Both the position numbers and the translations under genes were made by a program. A stretch of 64,000 nt of DNA from JACCWP01 sp963801045 (lineage in GTDB: Bacteria; Actinomycetota; Actinomycetes; Propionibacteriales; Nocardioidaceae), in assembly GCA_963801045.1 (NCBI GenBank), contig CAWDDC010000003.1, positions 992,001-1,056,000 of the forward strand, given 5' to 3'. How positions within the stretch are numbered: position 1 is the stretch's first letter; each line of letters opens with the position of its first letter. This document shows positions 52,393-62,103 of the stretch, piece after piece. The notes below the pieces were generated by a model. That model made no database searches, had not been told where the DNA came from, and saw nothing but the letters and a program-made list of their open reading frames with translations.

Positions 52393-53348
52393 CCTGGCGC
52401 TACCTCACCGCGCGACTCGCCGGGACGGTAGCGACGCTGGTCGGAGTGGCGGTTCTCGTCTTCGTGGTGCTGAGGGCGCTGCCGGGGGACGCGGTCACGG
52501 CGCGGCTCGGCACCGAGGCAGGGGTGCTCACCGACGAGCAGCTCGCTGCGCTGGAGCAGTACTACGGCATCGACCAGCCGGTGTGGCAGCAGTTCACCAG
52601 CTGGGTGAGCAGCGTGCTGACCGGCAACCTCGGTGTCTCCGCCGACTCCGGCGCCCCGGTCGACGAGCTGATCCTGTCGGCCCTTCCGGTCACTCTCGAG
52701 CTCGCCGTGCTGGCGATGCTGATCTCGACGCCGATCGGCATCGCACTCGGCATGCTCGCCGCCAGCCGGCCCGGCAAGGCCCGCGACGTCTCGGTCCAGT
52801 CGCTCGGCCTGGTGGGTCTCGCGTTGCCCGAGTTCGTGGTGGCCTCGGTGATGGTGGCGGCGCTCGCGTCCGCGTTCTCGTACTTCCCCGACCCCGGTTC
52901 GTACGTGTCGGTGACCGACTCGATCAGCGGCAACCTGAGCCAGATGCTCTACCCGTCGCTGGTGCTGTCGATCGGGCTGGTCGCCACCATCATGCGCACG
53001 ACCCGCTCGGCCTACCTGCAGGCGCTGAACACCGACTTCGTGCGTACGGCGCGCGGCAAGGGCCTCTCGCCGCAGCGGATCAGGCTGCGTCACGTCCTGC
53101 ACAACGCGTCGATCCCGATCGTGACGATCCTCGGGATCCAGTTCGGCTACCTGCTGGGTGGCACGGTGATCATCGAGCAGATCTTCGCGCTGCCCGGCCT
53201 CGGACGGCTGCTGCTCAACGGGATCCTGGAGCAGGACTACGCGGTCGTGCAGAGCACCGTGCTGTTCATCGCGGTCGCGTTCGTCCTCGTCAACCTGCTC
53301 GTCGACCTCACCTACCGGGCGCTGGACCCGAGGGCGCGGCTGCAATGA
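52389..53348 (+). CDS. dppB: Peptide ABC transporter permease DppB
   Basis: A 319-residue permease with six TM helices: LTARLAGTVATLVGVAVLVF, GDAVTARLG and QYYGIDQPVWQQFTSWVSSVLTGNLG, here quoted in parts, then the EAA loop TDFVRTARGKGLSPQRIRLRH and GTVIIEQIFALPGLGRLLLN. ATG 52389 overlaps the dppA stop (ATGA). Intact frame. Confidence 0.94.
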   Translation: MTWRYLTARLAGTVATLVGVAVLVFVVLRALPGDAVTARLGTEAGVLTDEQLAALEQYYGIDQPVWQQFTSWVSSVLTGNLGVSADSGAPVDELILSALPVTLELAVLAMLISTPIGIALGMLAASRPGKARDVSVQSLGLVGLALPEFVVASVMVAALASAFSYFPDPGSYVSVTDSISGNLSQMLYPSLVLSIGLVATIMRTTRSAYLQALNTDFVRTARGKGLSPQRIRLRHVLHNASIPIVTILGIQFGYLLGGTVIIEQIFALPGLGRLLLNGILEQDYAVVQSTVLFIAVAFVLVNLLVDLTYRALDPRARLQ

Positions 53349-54264
53349 GTCACCCTCCCGATGCGCCGATGCCAGGCGCCGCAACCGTCGTGTCGACCGC
53401 TGTCGGTGCGGCGCCCGGCAGCGTCCGGCAGGTGCTCGGCGGGTGTCGTGGCGGAGCCGCAACGGCAGGGTCGGCCTGCTCCTCACCGGCTTCCTCATGC
53501 TGCTCGCGCTGCTCGCCGTCGTCGGCCTCACGCCGTACAACCCGCTCGCCCAGCACCCCGACGACCAGCTGCTCGGCCCGTCGACGACGTACTGGTTCGG
53601 CACCGACCAGTTCGGTCGCGACGTCGCGTCCCGCACGTTCGCCGGCATCGCCTCGTCGCTGCGGGTCGCGTTCATCGCGGTGGGCATCGCCGCGGTCATC
53701 GGTTCGATCGCGGGAGTCGCCTCCGGCTACGCCGGCGGTGCGTGGGACCAGGTCATCGGCCGGCTGACCGACGTGCTGTTCGCGTTCCCGGCAACGCTGC
53801 TGGCGCTGGCGATCATCGCCGCGCTGGGTCGCGGCTGGTTCAACACCGCCATCGCCATCGCGATCGTCTACATCCCGATCTTCGTCCGGGTCGCGCGCGG
53901 GCCCACGCTGACCGTGCGCGAGCTCGAGTACGTCGCCGCCGGCCGCGTGCTGGGGTTCTCCGGACGTCGCATCCTGTTCCGGCACGTGCTGCCGAACGTG
54001 AGCGCGCCCATCGTCGTGCAGGTCGCGCTCGCCCTGTCCTGGGCGATCCTGACCGAGGCCGGCCTGTCGTTCCTCGGCCTGGGCACCCAGCCGCCCGACC
54101 CGTCGCTGGGCCTGATGGTGAGCGAGTCCCGCAACCTGGTCACCACGGCCTGGTGGACGATGGTGTTCCCCTCCCTCGCCATCGTGCTGGCGGTGATCGG
54201 CCTCAACCTGCTCGGCGACGGACTGGGCTCGGCGCTCGACCCGCAGGACGAGTCCGGTGGCTGA
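53345..54264 (+). CDS. dppC: Peptide ABC transporter permease DppC, one frame break
   Basis: About 306 residues. The N-terminal tail MSHPPDAPMPGAATVVSTAV is read from ATG 53345 (overlapping the dppB stop); near 53443 one G is missing from a G-run and the frame moves to VSWRSRNGRVGLLLTGFLM. Then FGTDQFGRDVASRTFAGIASSL, DVLFAFPATLLALAIIAALG, the EAA loop EYVAAGRVLGFSGRRILFRH and EAGLSFLGLGTQPPDPSLGLM confirm DppC. Confidence 0.92.
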
Positions 54265-55251
54265 CCGCGCGGGAGGGGAAGCCGTCCTCGCCGTACGCGA
54301 CCTGCACACCACCGTGCGGACGGGCGGCCGCGAGGTCCCGGTCGTGCGCGGCGTGTCCTTCGACGTGGCTGCGGGGCAGACCGTCGCACTGGTCGGGGAG
54401 AGCGGCTCCGGCAAGTCCATGACCGCGCTGTCCGTCATGGGCCTGCTGCCGGACGCCGCGCGCGTCACCGGGGGCTCGGTGCGACTGGCCGGGCAGGAGC
54501 TGGGCGCCCTCGACGACAGGCAGCGCCGCCGGCTGCAGGGTTCGGAGATCGCGATGATCTACCAGGACCCGATGACGTCACTCAACCCGCTGATGCGGGT
54601 CGGACCGCAGGTCGCCGAGGGACTCGAGGCGCACGGCGTGTCGCGGGCCGCGGCCCGCGCGCGGACGGTCGAGGCGCTCGGGGACGTGGGACTGCCCGGG
54701 CCCGAGCGCATCGCCCGCCGCTACCCGCACCAGCTGTCCGGCGGCCAGCGCCAGCGCGTCATGATCGCGATGGCGATCGCCCTGCGCCCCAAGGTGCTGA
54801 TCGCCGACGAGCCGACGACGGCACTGGACGTGACCATCCAGCAGCAGATCCTCAGCCTGGTCGACGAGATGCGCCGTCGCGACGGGCTCGCGCTGATCTG
54901 GATCACCCACGACCTCGGCGTCGTCGCAAGGGTCGCCGAGAAGATCCTGGTGATGTACGCGGGACAGGTCGTCGAGTCCGCGCCGAGTCGCGACCTCTTC
55001 CACCGACCGCAGCACCCGTACACCGCAGGACTGCTCGGCTCGATCGCACCGATCGTGGGCGACGAGCGCCGCACCCTGCCGCAGATCGGTGGCGCGCCAC
55101 CGGACCTCGCCCGACTGCCCGTCGGGGTGCGCGTTCCACCCGCGCTGCCGGCAGCGGATCGACAAGTGCACGGACGAGGAACCCGCGCTCGATCCTCGCG
55201 GCGACTGCCATGGCCGCGTGCTGGGTGCCACCGGAACGGTGGGTGTCATGA
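54257..55251 (+). CDS. dppD: Peptide ABC transporter ATPase DppD/OppD, two frame breaks
   Basis: About 330 residues. Walker A GESGSGKSM, Q-loop YQDPMTSLNPLM, signature LSGGQRQRVMIAMAIA, Walker B VLIADEPTTALDVTIQ, switch WITHDLGVVA and the C-terminal peptide-transporter extension HPYTAGLLGSI then CAFHPRCRQRIDKC (Fe-S-like Cys cluster found in OppD/DppD). Breaks near 55125 and 55205; the last frame ends ACWVPPERWVS at TGA 55249-55251. GTG 54257 overlaps dppC by eight bases. Confidence 0.9.
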
Positions 55252-56236
55252 CCCTCGTCGCCGAGCACCTGGTCAAGGACTACCGCACCAGCGACGGCAC
55301 GCTGCGCGCGGTCGACGACGTGTCGTTCACCGTCGAGCGCGGCGCAGACGCTGGGGCTGGTCGGTGAGTCCGGGTGCGGGAAGTCGACCACGGCCAGGAT
55401 GCTGGTACGGCTGGAGAAACCCACGTCCGGGCCGGATCCTCCTCGACGGCGACGACATCGCGTCCGCGCACGTGGAGCCGAGCTGTCGCGGCTGCGCGGA
55501 CGGATCCAGATGGTGTTCCAGAACCCCAACGCCTCGCTGAACCCGCGGCTCACCGTGGCGTCCACGCTGGACGAGGTCCTCAGGGTGCGCCGCCTGTTTC
55601 CGGACGACACCCGACGACGTGCCCGCGTGCACGAGCTGCTGGAGATGGTCGGGCTCGGCGCCGAGGTCGCCGCCCGCTACCCGCACCAGCTGTCCGGCGG
55701 GCAGCGTCAGCGCGTCGGGGTGGCCCGCGCGCTGGCCGTCGAGCCCGAGGTCATCGTGCTGGACGAACCCGTCTCGGCGCTCGACGTCTCGGTGCGGGCC
55801 GAGGTGATGAACCTGCTGGTCCGTTTGCGCGACGAGCTCGGGTTGACGTACGTCTTCATCTCGCACGATCTCGGCATGGTGCGGCACATCAGCGACCGGA
55901 TCGCCGTGATGTACCTGGGACGGGTGCTCGAGCTGGGCGGATGGCGGGCCGTGTCCGACGCACCGCTGCACCCCTACACGCGCTCACTGCGCGACGCGAT
56001 CCCGGTGCCGGACCCGGACGTGGAGGCACGACGCTCCGTGGTGACCCTGCCGGGCGAGGTGCCCGACGCGTTGCACCCGCCGGCCGGCTGCCCGTTCCAC
56101 ACCCGCTGCCCGCACGCGCGAGGACCGGTGCCGGCTCGAGGTGCCCGCGCTCCGGGAGCTCGCCACCGGACACGGCGCCGCGTGCCACTTCAGCGAACAG
56201 CTGTACGCCGACGAGCTCGCCGCCCAGCGGGGCTGA
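55248..56236 (+). CDS. dppF: Peptide ABC transporter ATPase DppF/OppF, about four frame breaks
   Basis: About 328 residues from ATG 55248 (ATGA overlap with dppD). MTLVAEHLVKDYRTSDGTL, Walker A GESGCGKSTTA, MVFQNPNASLNPRL, signature LSGGQRQRVGVARALA, Walker B VIVLDEPVSALDVSV, FISHDLGMVRHI and the extension AGCPFHTRCPHAR. Breaks lie near 55345, 55430, 55478 and 56120, the densest cluster in the window. The last frame ends ELAAQRG at TGA 56234-56236, overlapping the convergent rpiR-like gene by 47 bases. Confidence 0.88.
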
Positions 56237-57140
56237 CGCTGCGCGCCGTACGCCAGTCCTGAACGGCGGCGTGCGTCTGGCGCAACGCCTCGATGGTCTC
56301 CTGGTGCGACCGCTGAGCCACCGCGACGAACAGGCAGTCGACGAGCAGCAGGTGGCTGATCCGACTGGCCAGCGCTCCTGGCCGGAACGTCGTCTCGGTG
56401 CCGGCGGACACCAGGACGTGCTCGGCCACCTGGGCGAGGCGTGGACCGGGGATGGTTGGTGATGGCGGCCGTCGTCGCGCCCGACGCCCGCGCTCGACGC
56501 AACGGCTCGGTCACGTCCGGGGTCTCCCCCGAGTGGGACACCGCGACTCCGACATCGCCCGGCCCCAGCAGCGCCGAGTTGGTGAGCCCCCGATGGGCGT
56601 CGGTGCGGGCATGCGCCCACCGGCCGATCCGGTCCAGCTTCTGGGCCAGGTCCTCGGCGACCAGGCCGGACGCGCCGACCCCGTAGACGACGATCCGGTT
56701 GGCGTGGACGATCGCGTCGGCAAGCTGCCCGAGCACCGTCGCGTCGACCTGGGCGGCGGTGTCGAGGATGGCTCGCACCTCCGCCTGCGCGAGCTTGCTC
56801 ACCACGTCGGGCATGGGATCGGCGACTGTGATGTCACCGGTCACGGTGCGATCGGGCGACCACCGACCGACCTCCCCGGCCAGTCCGAGCCGCAGGTCGG
56901 CATAGCCGGTGAAGCCCAGGCTCCGTGCCGTGCGCACCACGGTGGCCTCGCTGACCTGGGCCAGCTCTGCCAGGTCGGTGATGCTGAGTCGCGTGACGAG
57001 GCGGGGATCGTCGAGCAGGGTCTGGGCGACCCGGGCGGCAGCAGGCGACAGTGACGGCAGCAGGCTCCGGACCCTCGCGACCAGGGGATCACCCCGGGCA
57101 CCGCGGCGACCGAGGAGGATTTCTTCCTGGTCGCAGCCAT
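56190..57140 (-). CDS. RpiR/MurR-family transcriptional regulator, two frame breaks
   Basis: About 315 residues. N-terminal HTH_6 domain: LSPAAARVAQTLLDDPRLV, LSITDLAELAQVSEATVVRTARSLGF. C-terminal SIS (phosphosugar-binding) domain: NRIVVYGVGASGLVAEDLAQKLDR, VAVSHSGETPDV and LVDCLFVAVA. ATG 57140 (MAATRKKSSSVAAVPGVI) is chosen; slips near 57085 and 56435 join the frames. RpiR proteins sense phosphosugars; MurR controls MurNAc-6-P use, so with dipeptide transport and an S12 hydrolase a muropeptide-recycling role is plausible. Confidence 0.85.
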
Positions 57141-57298
57141 GGTTGCAGTGTGCCTTCAGGCCTCGGAGCGGCGCAACGGCCCCGGCATCCGACGCACACC
57201 CGTCGGAATCATCCGAACCTGGACGGCCAACTGGCCCCCGTTGGGCCCGGGTACTAGGACGAACGGGCGGCAGACAGCCGGCCCGCACGGAGAGGAGC

Positions 57299-58690
57299 AT
57301 GAGCACACTCAGCCTCGGAGGCTCAGATGCGTTACTGGACCGTACGTTTCGCGCTCGTGGTCATCTGCGGTAGCAATCCTGAGTCCGCTCGGTGCCGGTT
57401 CGTCCTCCGCTGCGCCGACGGTGGACGGCAAGCAGTGGCGTGAGCTGTACGAGACGACCGGGCTGACGTGGTCCCAGGTCGCGTCGGTGTGTCCGACCGA
57501 CGGCCAGACCCCGTGCGCGGGCACGGTCGGAGGCAAGGACCTCACCGGGTGGACGTGGGGCACGAGCGACCAGGTCCGCAACCTGTTGGACGACTACGCA
57601 CCCGGACTCGCCACCGCCGATCCGCCCGTGGTGACGGGTATCGACGGGTTCTGGGCCTCGATCAGCTTCCTCAGCGTGATGCGCTGGACGACGTACCAGT
57701 CGAGCACCTACTCCTACTACGAGTGGACCGGCGGTTGGACCGCGTCGACGGACACCGAGTCGGGACTGCCGGTCACCGGCTTCGCCAGCTACTCCCACCG
57801 GCTGGCGGGCAGCACGGCCACCGGGAGCATCGGTCTCGGCACCGAGGCCGATGCGGCCAGCTCGATCCGCGGGGTTTGGCTGTGGCGGCCCTCGGGCGAC
57901 TACACCGCACCCGTGGTCACACCCACGGTGACGGGCACCCTGGGAACCAACGGCTGGTACCGCTCCAACGTGGCGGTGAGCTGGACCGTCACCGACAACG
58001 AGTCGCCGATCGTCTCGACCGAGGGCTGTGACCCGTCCACGGTGGCCGCCGACACTGCCGGCAGCAAACCTTCACCTACGGCGACGTCGGCCGGGCAGGG
58101 TGGGCCGGGCTCCGGTCGGTCACGGTGAAGCGTGACACCGCCCGCCGACCCTGTCGTGCGGGCAGGCGCCGACGTTCGAGCTCGGACAGTTCCCCGCGCC
58201 CGTCAGCGCCACGGTGACGGACTCGCTCTCCGGTGCGCTCTATGCGTCGGTGAGCAAGCAGGTCCCGACCAGCACTGTCGGAGCCAAGACGACCGTCCTC
58301 ACCGGGGTCGACAAGGCGGGCAACTCCCAGAACGTGACCTGTCCCTACACCGTGGTCGTGCCCAAGTGTCAGGGTCTGACGCCCACCCTGCTGGGGACCG
58401 GCGCCAACGACGTGCTCACCGGCACCGCCGGCGTTGACGTGATCCACGGGCTCGGGGGGGCCGACAAGATCGACGGCGTCGGAGGCGCGGACAAGATCTG
58501 CGGCGGCGAGGGCGTGGACGTGGTCAAGGGCGGCGCAGGAGCCGACACGGTCGACGCCGGCGGGGCCAACGACGACGTCTACGGGGGTGCGGCAGGCGAC
58601 ACCCTCAACGGCGGGCTCGGATCCGACTCCATCCGCGGAGACGACGGCGCAGACCGTTGCAGCAGGAGAGGTCCGGATGTCGAGCTGTGA
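57299..58690 (+). CDS. Secreted RTX calcium-binding repeat protein with Ig-like part, about three frame breaks
   Basis: About 460 residues. ATG 57299 has a strong site (AGAGGAGC) and, after a slip near 57316, reads a signal peptide VAILSPLGAGSSSAA. The N-terminal domain contains WRELYETTGLTWSQVASVCP and GVWLWRPSG. Then an Ig-like stretch (GWYRSNVAVSWTVTDNESPI, SVTVKRDTA, SATVTDSLSG) and a C-terminal beta-roll of RTX nonapeptides (GTGANDVLTGTAGVDVIHG, GGADKICGGEGVDVVKGG, GLGSDSIRGDDGAD). Probably a cell-surface or extracellular Ca-dependent protein; ligand unknown. Confidence 0.78.
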
Positions 58691-58844
58691 GGTCATCTTC
58701 TGACGCGCGCACCGGGCCGCCCAGCCGCAGCGACTCGTCACCGCACAGTCGCTCACATCGTGACCCCGGCGAAACGCCGGTCGGCGGCAGTGCCCGCAGG
58801 ATACGCTCGCCGCGTCCTGCGTCTCGACCATCGAGAGGGAACCG

Positions 58845-60902
58845 ATGCCTGCGAGACCGTGTCTTCGTGCCGTTCAGTCTGCCTGTAGCGCGGGTCGGAG
58901 CCTGCTCGCGGCGGGCCTGGCGGATGCGGCGCCCCCGCCGCCCAAGCTGCGAGCTGCGCCGTGCACGCCGTACACGTGGGGGCAACGCCTTCGGGCAGCT
59001 CGGCGACGGCCCAAGAGAACGCGCGCGCGACCCCACCTCCCAGTGCTCCGGCCTGTCCGACGTGATCGACCTGCACTTCCGGCCGCGAGCACGTCCGTCG
59101 CCCTCACCTCGGGAGCCACACCGTCCGCACGTGGGGGCAGCAACGGACAAGGCCAGCTAGGCCTCGGTGGCGGCGGCGACCGACTGACGCCCACCACGGT
59201 GCCCGGTCTCAGTGGCATCACCGCCGTGAGCACCGGCCACTACCACTCCATGGCTCTCACCGCCGACGGCCGGATCTACACCTGGGGACGCAACGTCGAC
59301 GGCCAGCTCGGCGACGGGACGCGGGCGCAGCGGACCTCGCCGGTGCTCGTCTCCGGCATCGACGACGCCGTCGCGATCGCGGCCGGGCGCGACATGAGCT
59401 ACGCGGTCCGCGCAGGGCGGCACCGTGTGGGCGTGGGGCTAACGCCGAGGGCCAGCTCGGCGACGGCACCACGACGCTGCGCACCACGCCGGTACGCGTC
59501 GGCACGCTGACCAACGTCGTCAGCATCTCCGGCGGCCGTGACCACGGCCTCGCCGTGCGCAGCGACGGGACCGTCTGGGCCTGGGGATGGAACAAGTTCG
59601 GCCAGCTCGGCGACGGGACCCTCACCAACCGGCTCACGCCGGTCCAGGTCAGCACCGGGGCAGTCGCCGTCGCAGGCGGCGCGCACCACTCGTACGCGCT
59701 GCGCGCCGACGGCACGGTCCAGTCCTGGGGCCGCAACTACCGCGCCGAGCTCGGCGACGGCACCTCGGTCAACCGCACGCGACCGGTCCAGGTGCTCGGC
59801 GTGACCAACGCGGTCGCGATCGGTTCGGGACGCGACCACGGCATCGTGGTCAGGTCCGACGGCACCCTCATGGCCTGGGGCTCGAACGAGACCGGCGAGC
59901 TCGGGGACGGCACGCCTCACCAACCGGAACCGCGCGATCGTCGTGCCCGGCATCACCAACGCCACCCTGGTCAGCGGCGGCGAGGGGCACACGGTCGCGC
60001 TGATCGCCGACGACGCCCGCCTGAGGACCTCCCGCCGACGGCAGCGTTCACCTTCTCGTGCACCAACCTCGCGTGCACGTTCGACGGGACCGGTTCCTCG
60101 GACCCGGAGGACGCTGCGCTGACGTACGGCTGGGAGTTCGGCGACGGCGGCACGTCCACGCAGTCGACCCCGTCCGCACTCCTTCGCCGCCGCCGGCACG
60201 TACGCGGTGCGGCTGACCGTCACCGACCCGGGCGGGCACAGCGACTCGCTCACCCGCCAGGTGACGGTGAGCCAGCCGCCCACCAGCAACGTGACCTTCC
60301 GGGCCGCCGGGTCGTCGGCCACCAACGTCGCCCGGCCGTCGGTCACGATCCCGGCGTCGGTCCAGACGGGTGACACCCTGGTCCTGTTCGCGACGACCAA
60401 CCGCAACGCCACCATGACCACACCGGCGGGATGGACGCCCCTGGGCACCCGGCTGGACGGCACCGACCTCGAGTCCTGGGCGTTCACCAGGACCGCTCCG
60501 GCAGGCGCCGGCGGCACGAGTGTCCAGGTGACCCTGGACGCGATGTCCAAGACCAGCCTCACGGTCGTCGCCTACGCGGGCGCTGCGCCGGTGGCAACGG
60601 CGGCATCGGCAGCCGAGGCGGCCACCACCGCCGCCCACCGGTCCCCCGCAGTGCCGGTGTCCGGCACGCGGTTCGGTCGTGGTCAGCTACTGGGTGGACA
60701 AGACCAACGGCCACACCGGCTGGACGCTGCCCGGCATCGGTCACCCGCCGCAACGGCAACGCGGGTACGGGCTCCGGCCTGCTCACCGCCGTGACCGGTG
60801 ACTCCCCAGCCCGCTGCCGGCACCTGGGCCGGCGTCACCGCCACCGCGGGCATCGCCTCCGGCAAGGCGATCAGCTGGTCGGTCGTGGTCCCGCCCGCCT
60901 GA
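58845..60902 (+). CDS. Secreted RCC1-repeat and PKD-domain protein, five or more frame breaks
   Basis: About 680 residues after joining frames. At least five RCC1-type blades (YTWGRNVDGQLGDGT, WAWGWNKFGQLGDGT, QSWGRNYRAELGDGT, MAWGSNETGELGDG) with linking GGxxHSxALxxDG motifs form a beta-propeller; then a PKD domain (PPTAAFTFSCTNLACTFDGT, YGWEFGDGGTSTQSTP, AAGTYAVRLTVTDPGG); then a beta-sandwich domain (ATNVARPSVTIPASVQTGDT) to the stop at 60902. ATG 58845 follows GAGAGGGAACCG; residues after it are only weakly signal-like. Breaks are near 58985, 59125, 59420, 59915, 60015, 60185 and beyond 60670. Likely extracellular. Confidence 0.78.
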
Positions 60903-60924
60903 CCGCTCCGCCGGCGGGCACCGG

Positions 60925-61441
60925 TCACTTGCCGAACAGCGTCACCGTGAAGTCGCACAGGTCGGTGCCGGTCGAGCTGTCGACGTCCCCGCACCTCACC
61001 ATCAGCGTGCGCACGCCGCCGCTCTCGCGCGTCGCGGACGCGATGTTGAGGTCCTCGCTGGTGGTGACGCCACCGATGAGCTGCGCGACGTCGACAGAGG
61101 CGACCAGCGGGCCGGTGCCCTTGTTGCTGATCCCCGGGAAACGAACCTCGTAGCCACCGGCACCCAGCCGCTTGACCTCCACCAGGTTGGTCGGGCTCTC
61201 GCAGTTGTAGCGCTTGGTCACCCCGTCGGTCGTGTACCCGGTCGAGAAGCTTGCGCTCATGTCGACGTAGGCGCGGGCCATGACCGAGCCGGCCTCGGCA
61301 CTCGGCGGCCGGCGCCGGGGCCGGGCTCTTCCCGGCCGAGGCGCCCCCCAGCGGGGCGAGCAGGACGGCGCCGAGCAGCGCCGTGGCGCCACCTGCGACC
61401 AGGACGGACGAGCGGAACGGGAACGAGCGTGGAACGGACAT
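60925..61441 (-). CDS. Secreted protein, tandem duplicate copy 1 (one frame break)
   Basis: About 171 residues. Signal peptide MSVPRSFPFRSSVLVAGGA...LLAPLGGASAG; mature domain VMARAYVDMSASFSTGYTTDG, KRYNCESPTNLVEVKR, YEVRFPGISNKGTGPLVASV and DLCDFTVTLFGK. Two cysteines could pair. The break near 61315 lies just after the leader. ATG 61441 has GAGGAGG six bases upstream. About 80% like copy 2 at 61520. No domain recognised; secreted beta-rich protein. Confidence 0.72.
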
Positions 61442-61493
61442 GAGGGCCTCCTCGTCGGCACGTCGATCAGTGCCGCGAGCGTCCCCCCACCCT

Positions 61494-61511
61494 CTGAATC
61501 AGGTCTTAAAC
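61494..61511 (-). promoter_or_regulatory. Candidate SARP operator upstream of copy 1
   Basis: On the minus strand: GTTTAAG-acct-GATTCAG, two heptamers with a 4-bp gap (11-bp step), 53 bases upstream of the start at 61441. The same element, one base different, precedes copy 2. SARP regulators bind heptameric direct repeats at 11-bp spacing, and a SARP gene lies next door. Confidence 0.5.
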
Positions 61512-61519
61512 GGCCTGCG

Positions 61520-62032
61520 TCACTTCCCGAACAGCGTCACGGTGAAGTCGCACAGGTCGGTGCGGGTTGTCGACGTCGACGCCGCCACACTTGACGACCA
61601 GCGTGCGGGACCCGCCGAACTCACGCGTTGCCGACGCGATGTTGAGGTCCTCGGTGGTGGTGATGCCGCCGATGAGCTGGGCGACGTCGACGGAGGCGAC
61701 CAGCGGGCCGGTCCCCACGTTGCTGATCCCGGGGAAGCGGACCTCGTAGTTGCCGGCCTCGAGCCGCTTCACCTGGACCTGGTTGGTCGGGCTCTCGCAG
61801 TTGTAGCGCTTGGTCACCCCGTCGGTCGTGAAGCCGGTCGAGAAGTCGGCGCCGCATGTCGACGAAGGCCCGGGCCATGACCGAGCCGGCCTGGCACTCG
61901 ACGGCCGGGCGCCGGACTCCTCCGGCCGAGGCGCCACCCAGCGGGGCGAGCAGGACGGCGCCGAGCAGCGCCGTCGGCGCCGCCGGCGACCAGGACGGAC
62001 GAGCGGAACGGGAACGAGCGTGGAACGGACAT
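61520..62032 (-). CDS. Secreted protein, tandem duplicate copy 2 (frame breaks)
   Basis: Same product as copy 1: identical first 18 residues, then VMARAFVDM, DFSTGFTTDGVTKRYNCESP, YEVRFPGISNVGTGPLVASV and AQLIGGITTTEDLNIASATR. Breaks near 61970, 61855 and 61565. Reassembled length about 170. The duplicated unit includes the promoter element: 60925-61514 and 61520-62106 are the two units. ATG 62032 has the same GAGGAGG site. Function unknown. Confidence 0.7.
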
Positions 62033-62085
62033 GAGGGCCTCCTCGTCGGCATGGTGATGAAGGCCGCGAGCGTCCTCCCGACCCG

Positions 62086-62103
62086 CTGAAACAGGTCTTA
62101 AAC
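62086..62103 (-). promoter_or_regulatory. Candidate SARP operator upstream of copy 2
   Basis: Minus strand GTTTAAG-acct-GTTTCAG: near-identical heptamers exactly 11 bp apart, 54 bases before the start at 62032. It overlaps the stop codon of the SARP gene (TAA, 62098-62100), so the regulator gene and its likely target promoter abut. Confidence 0.55.
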
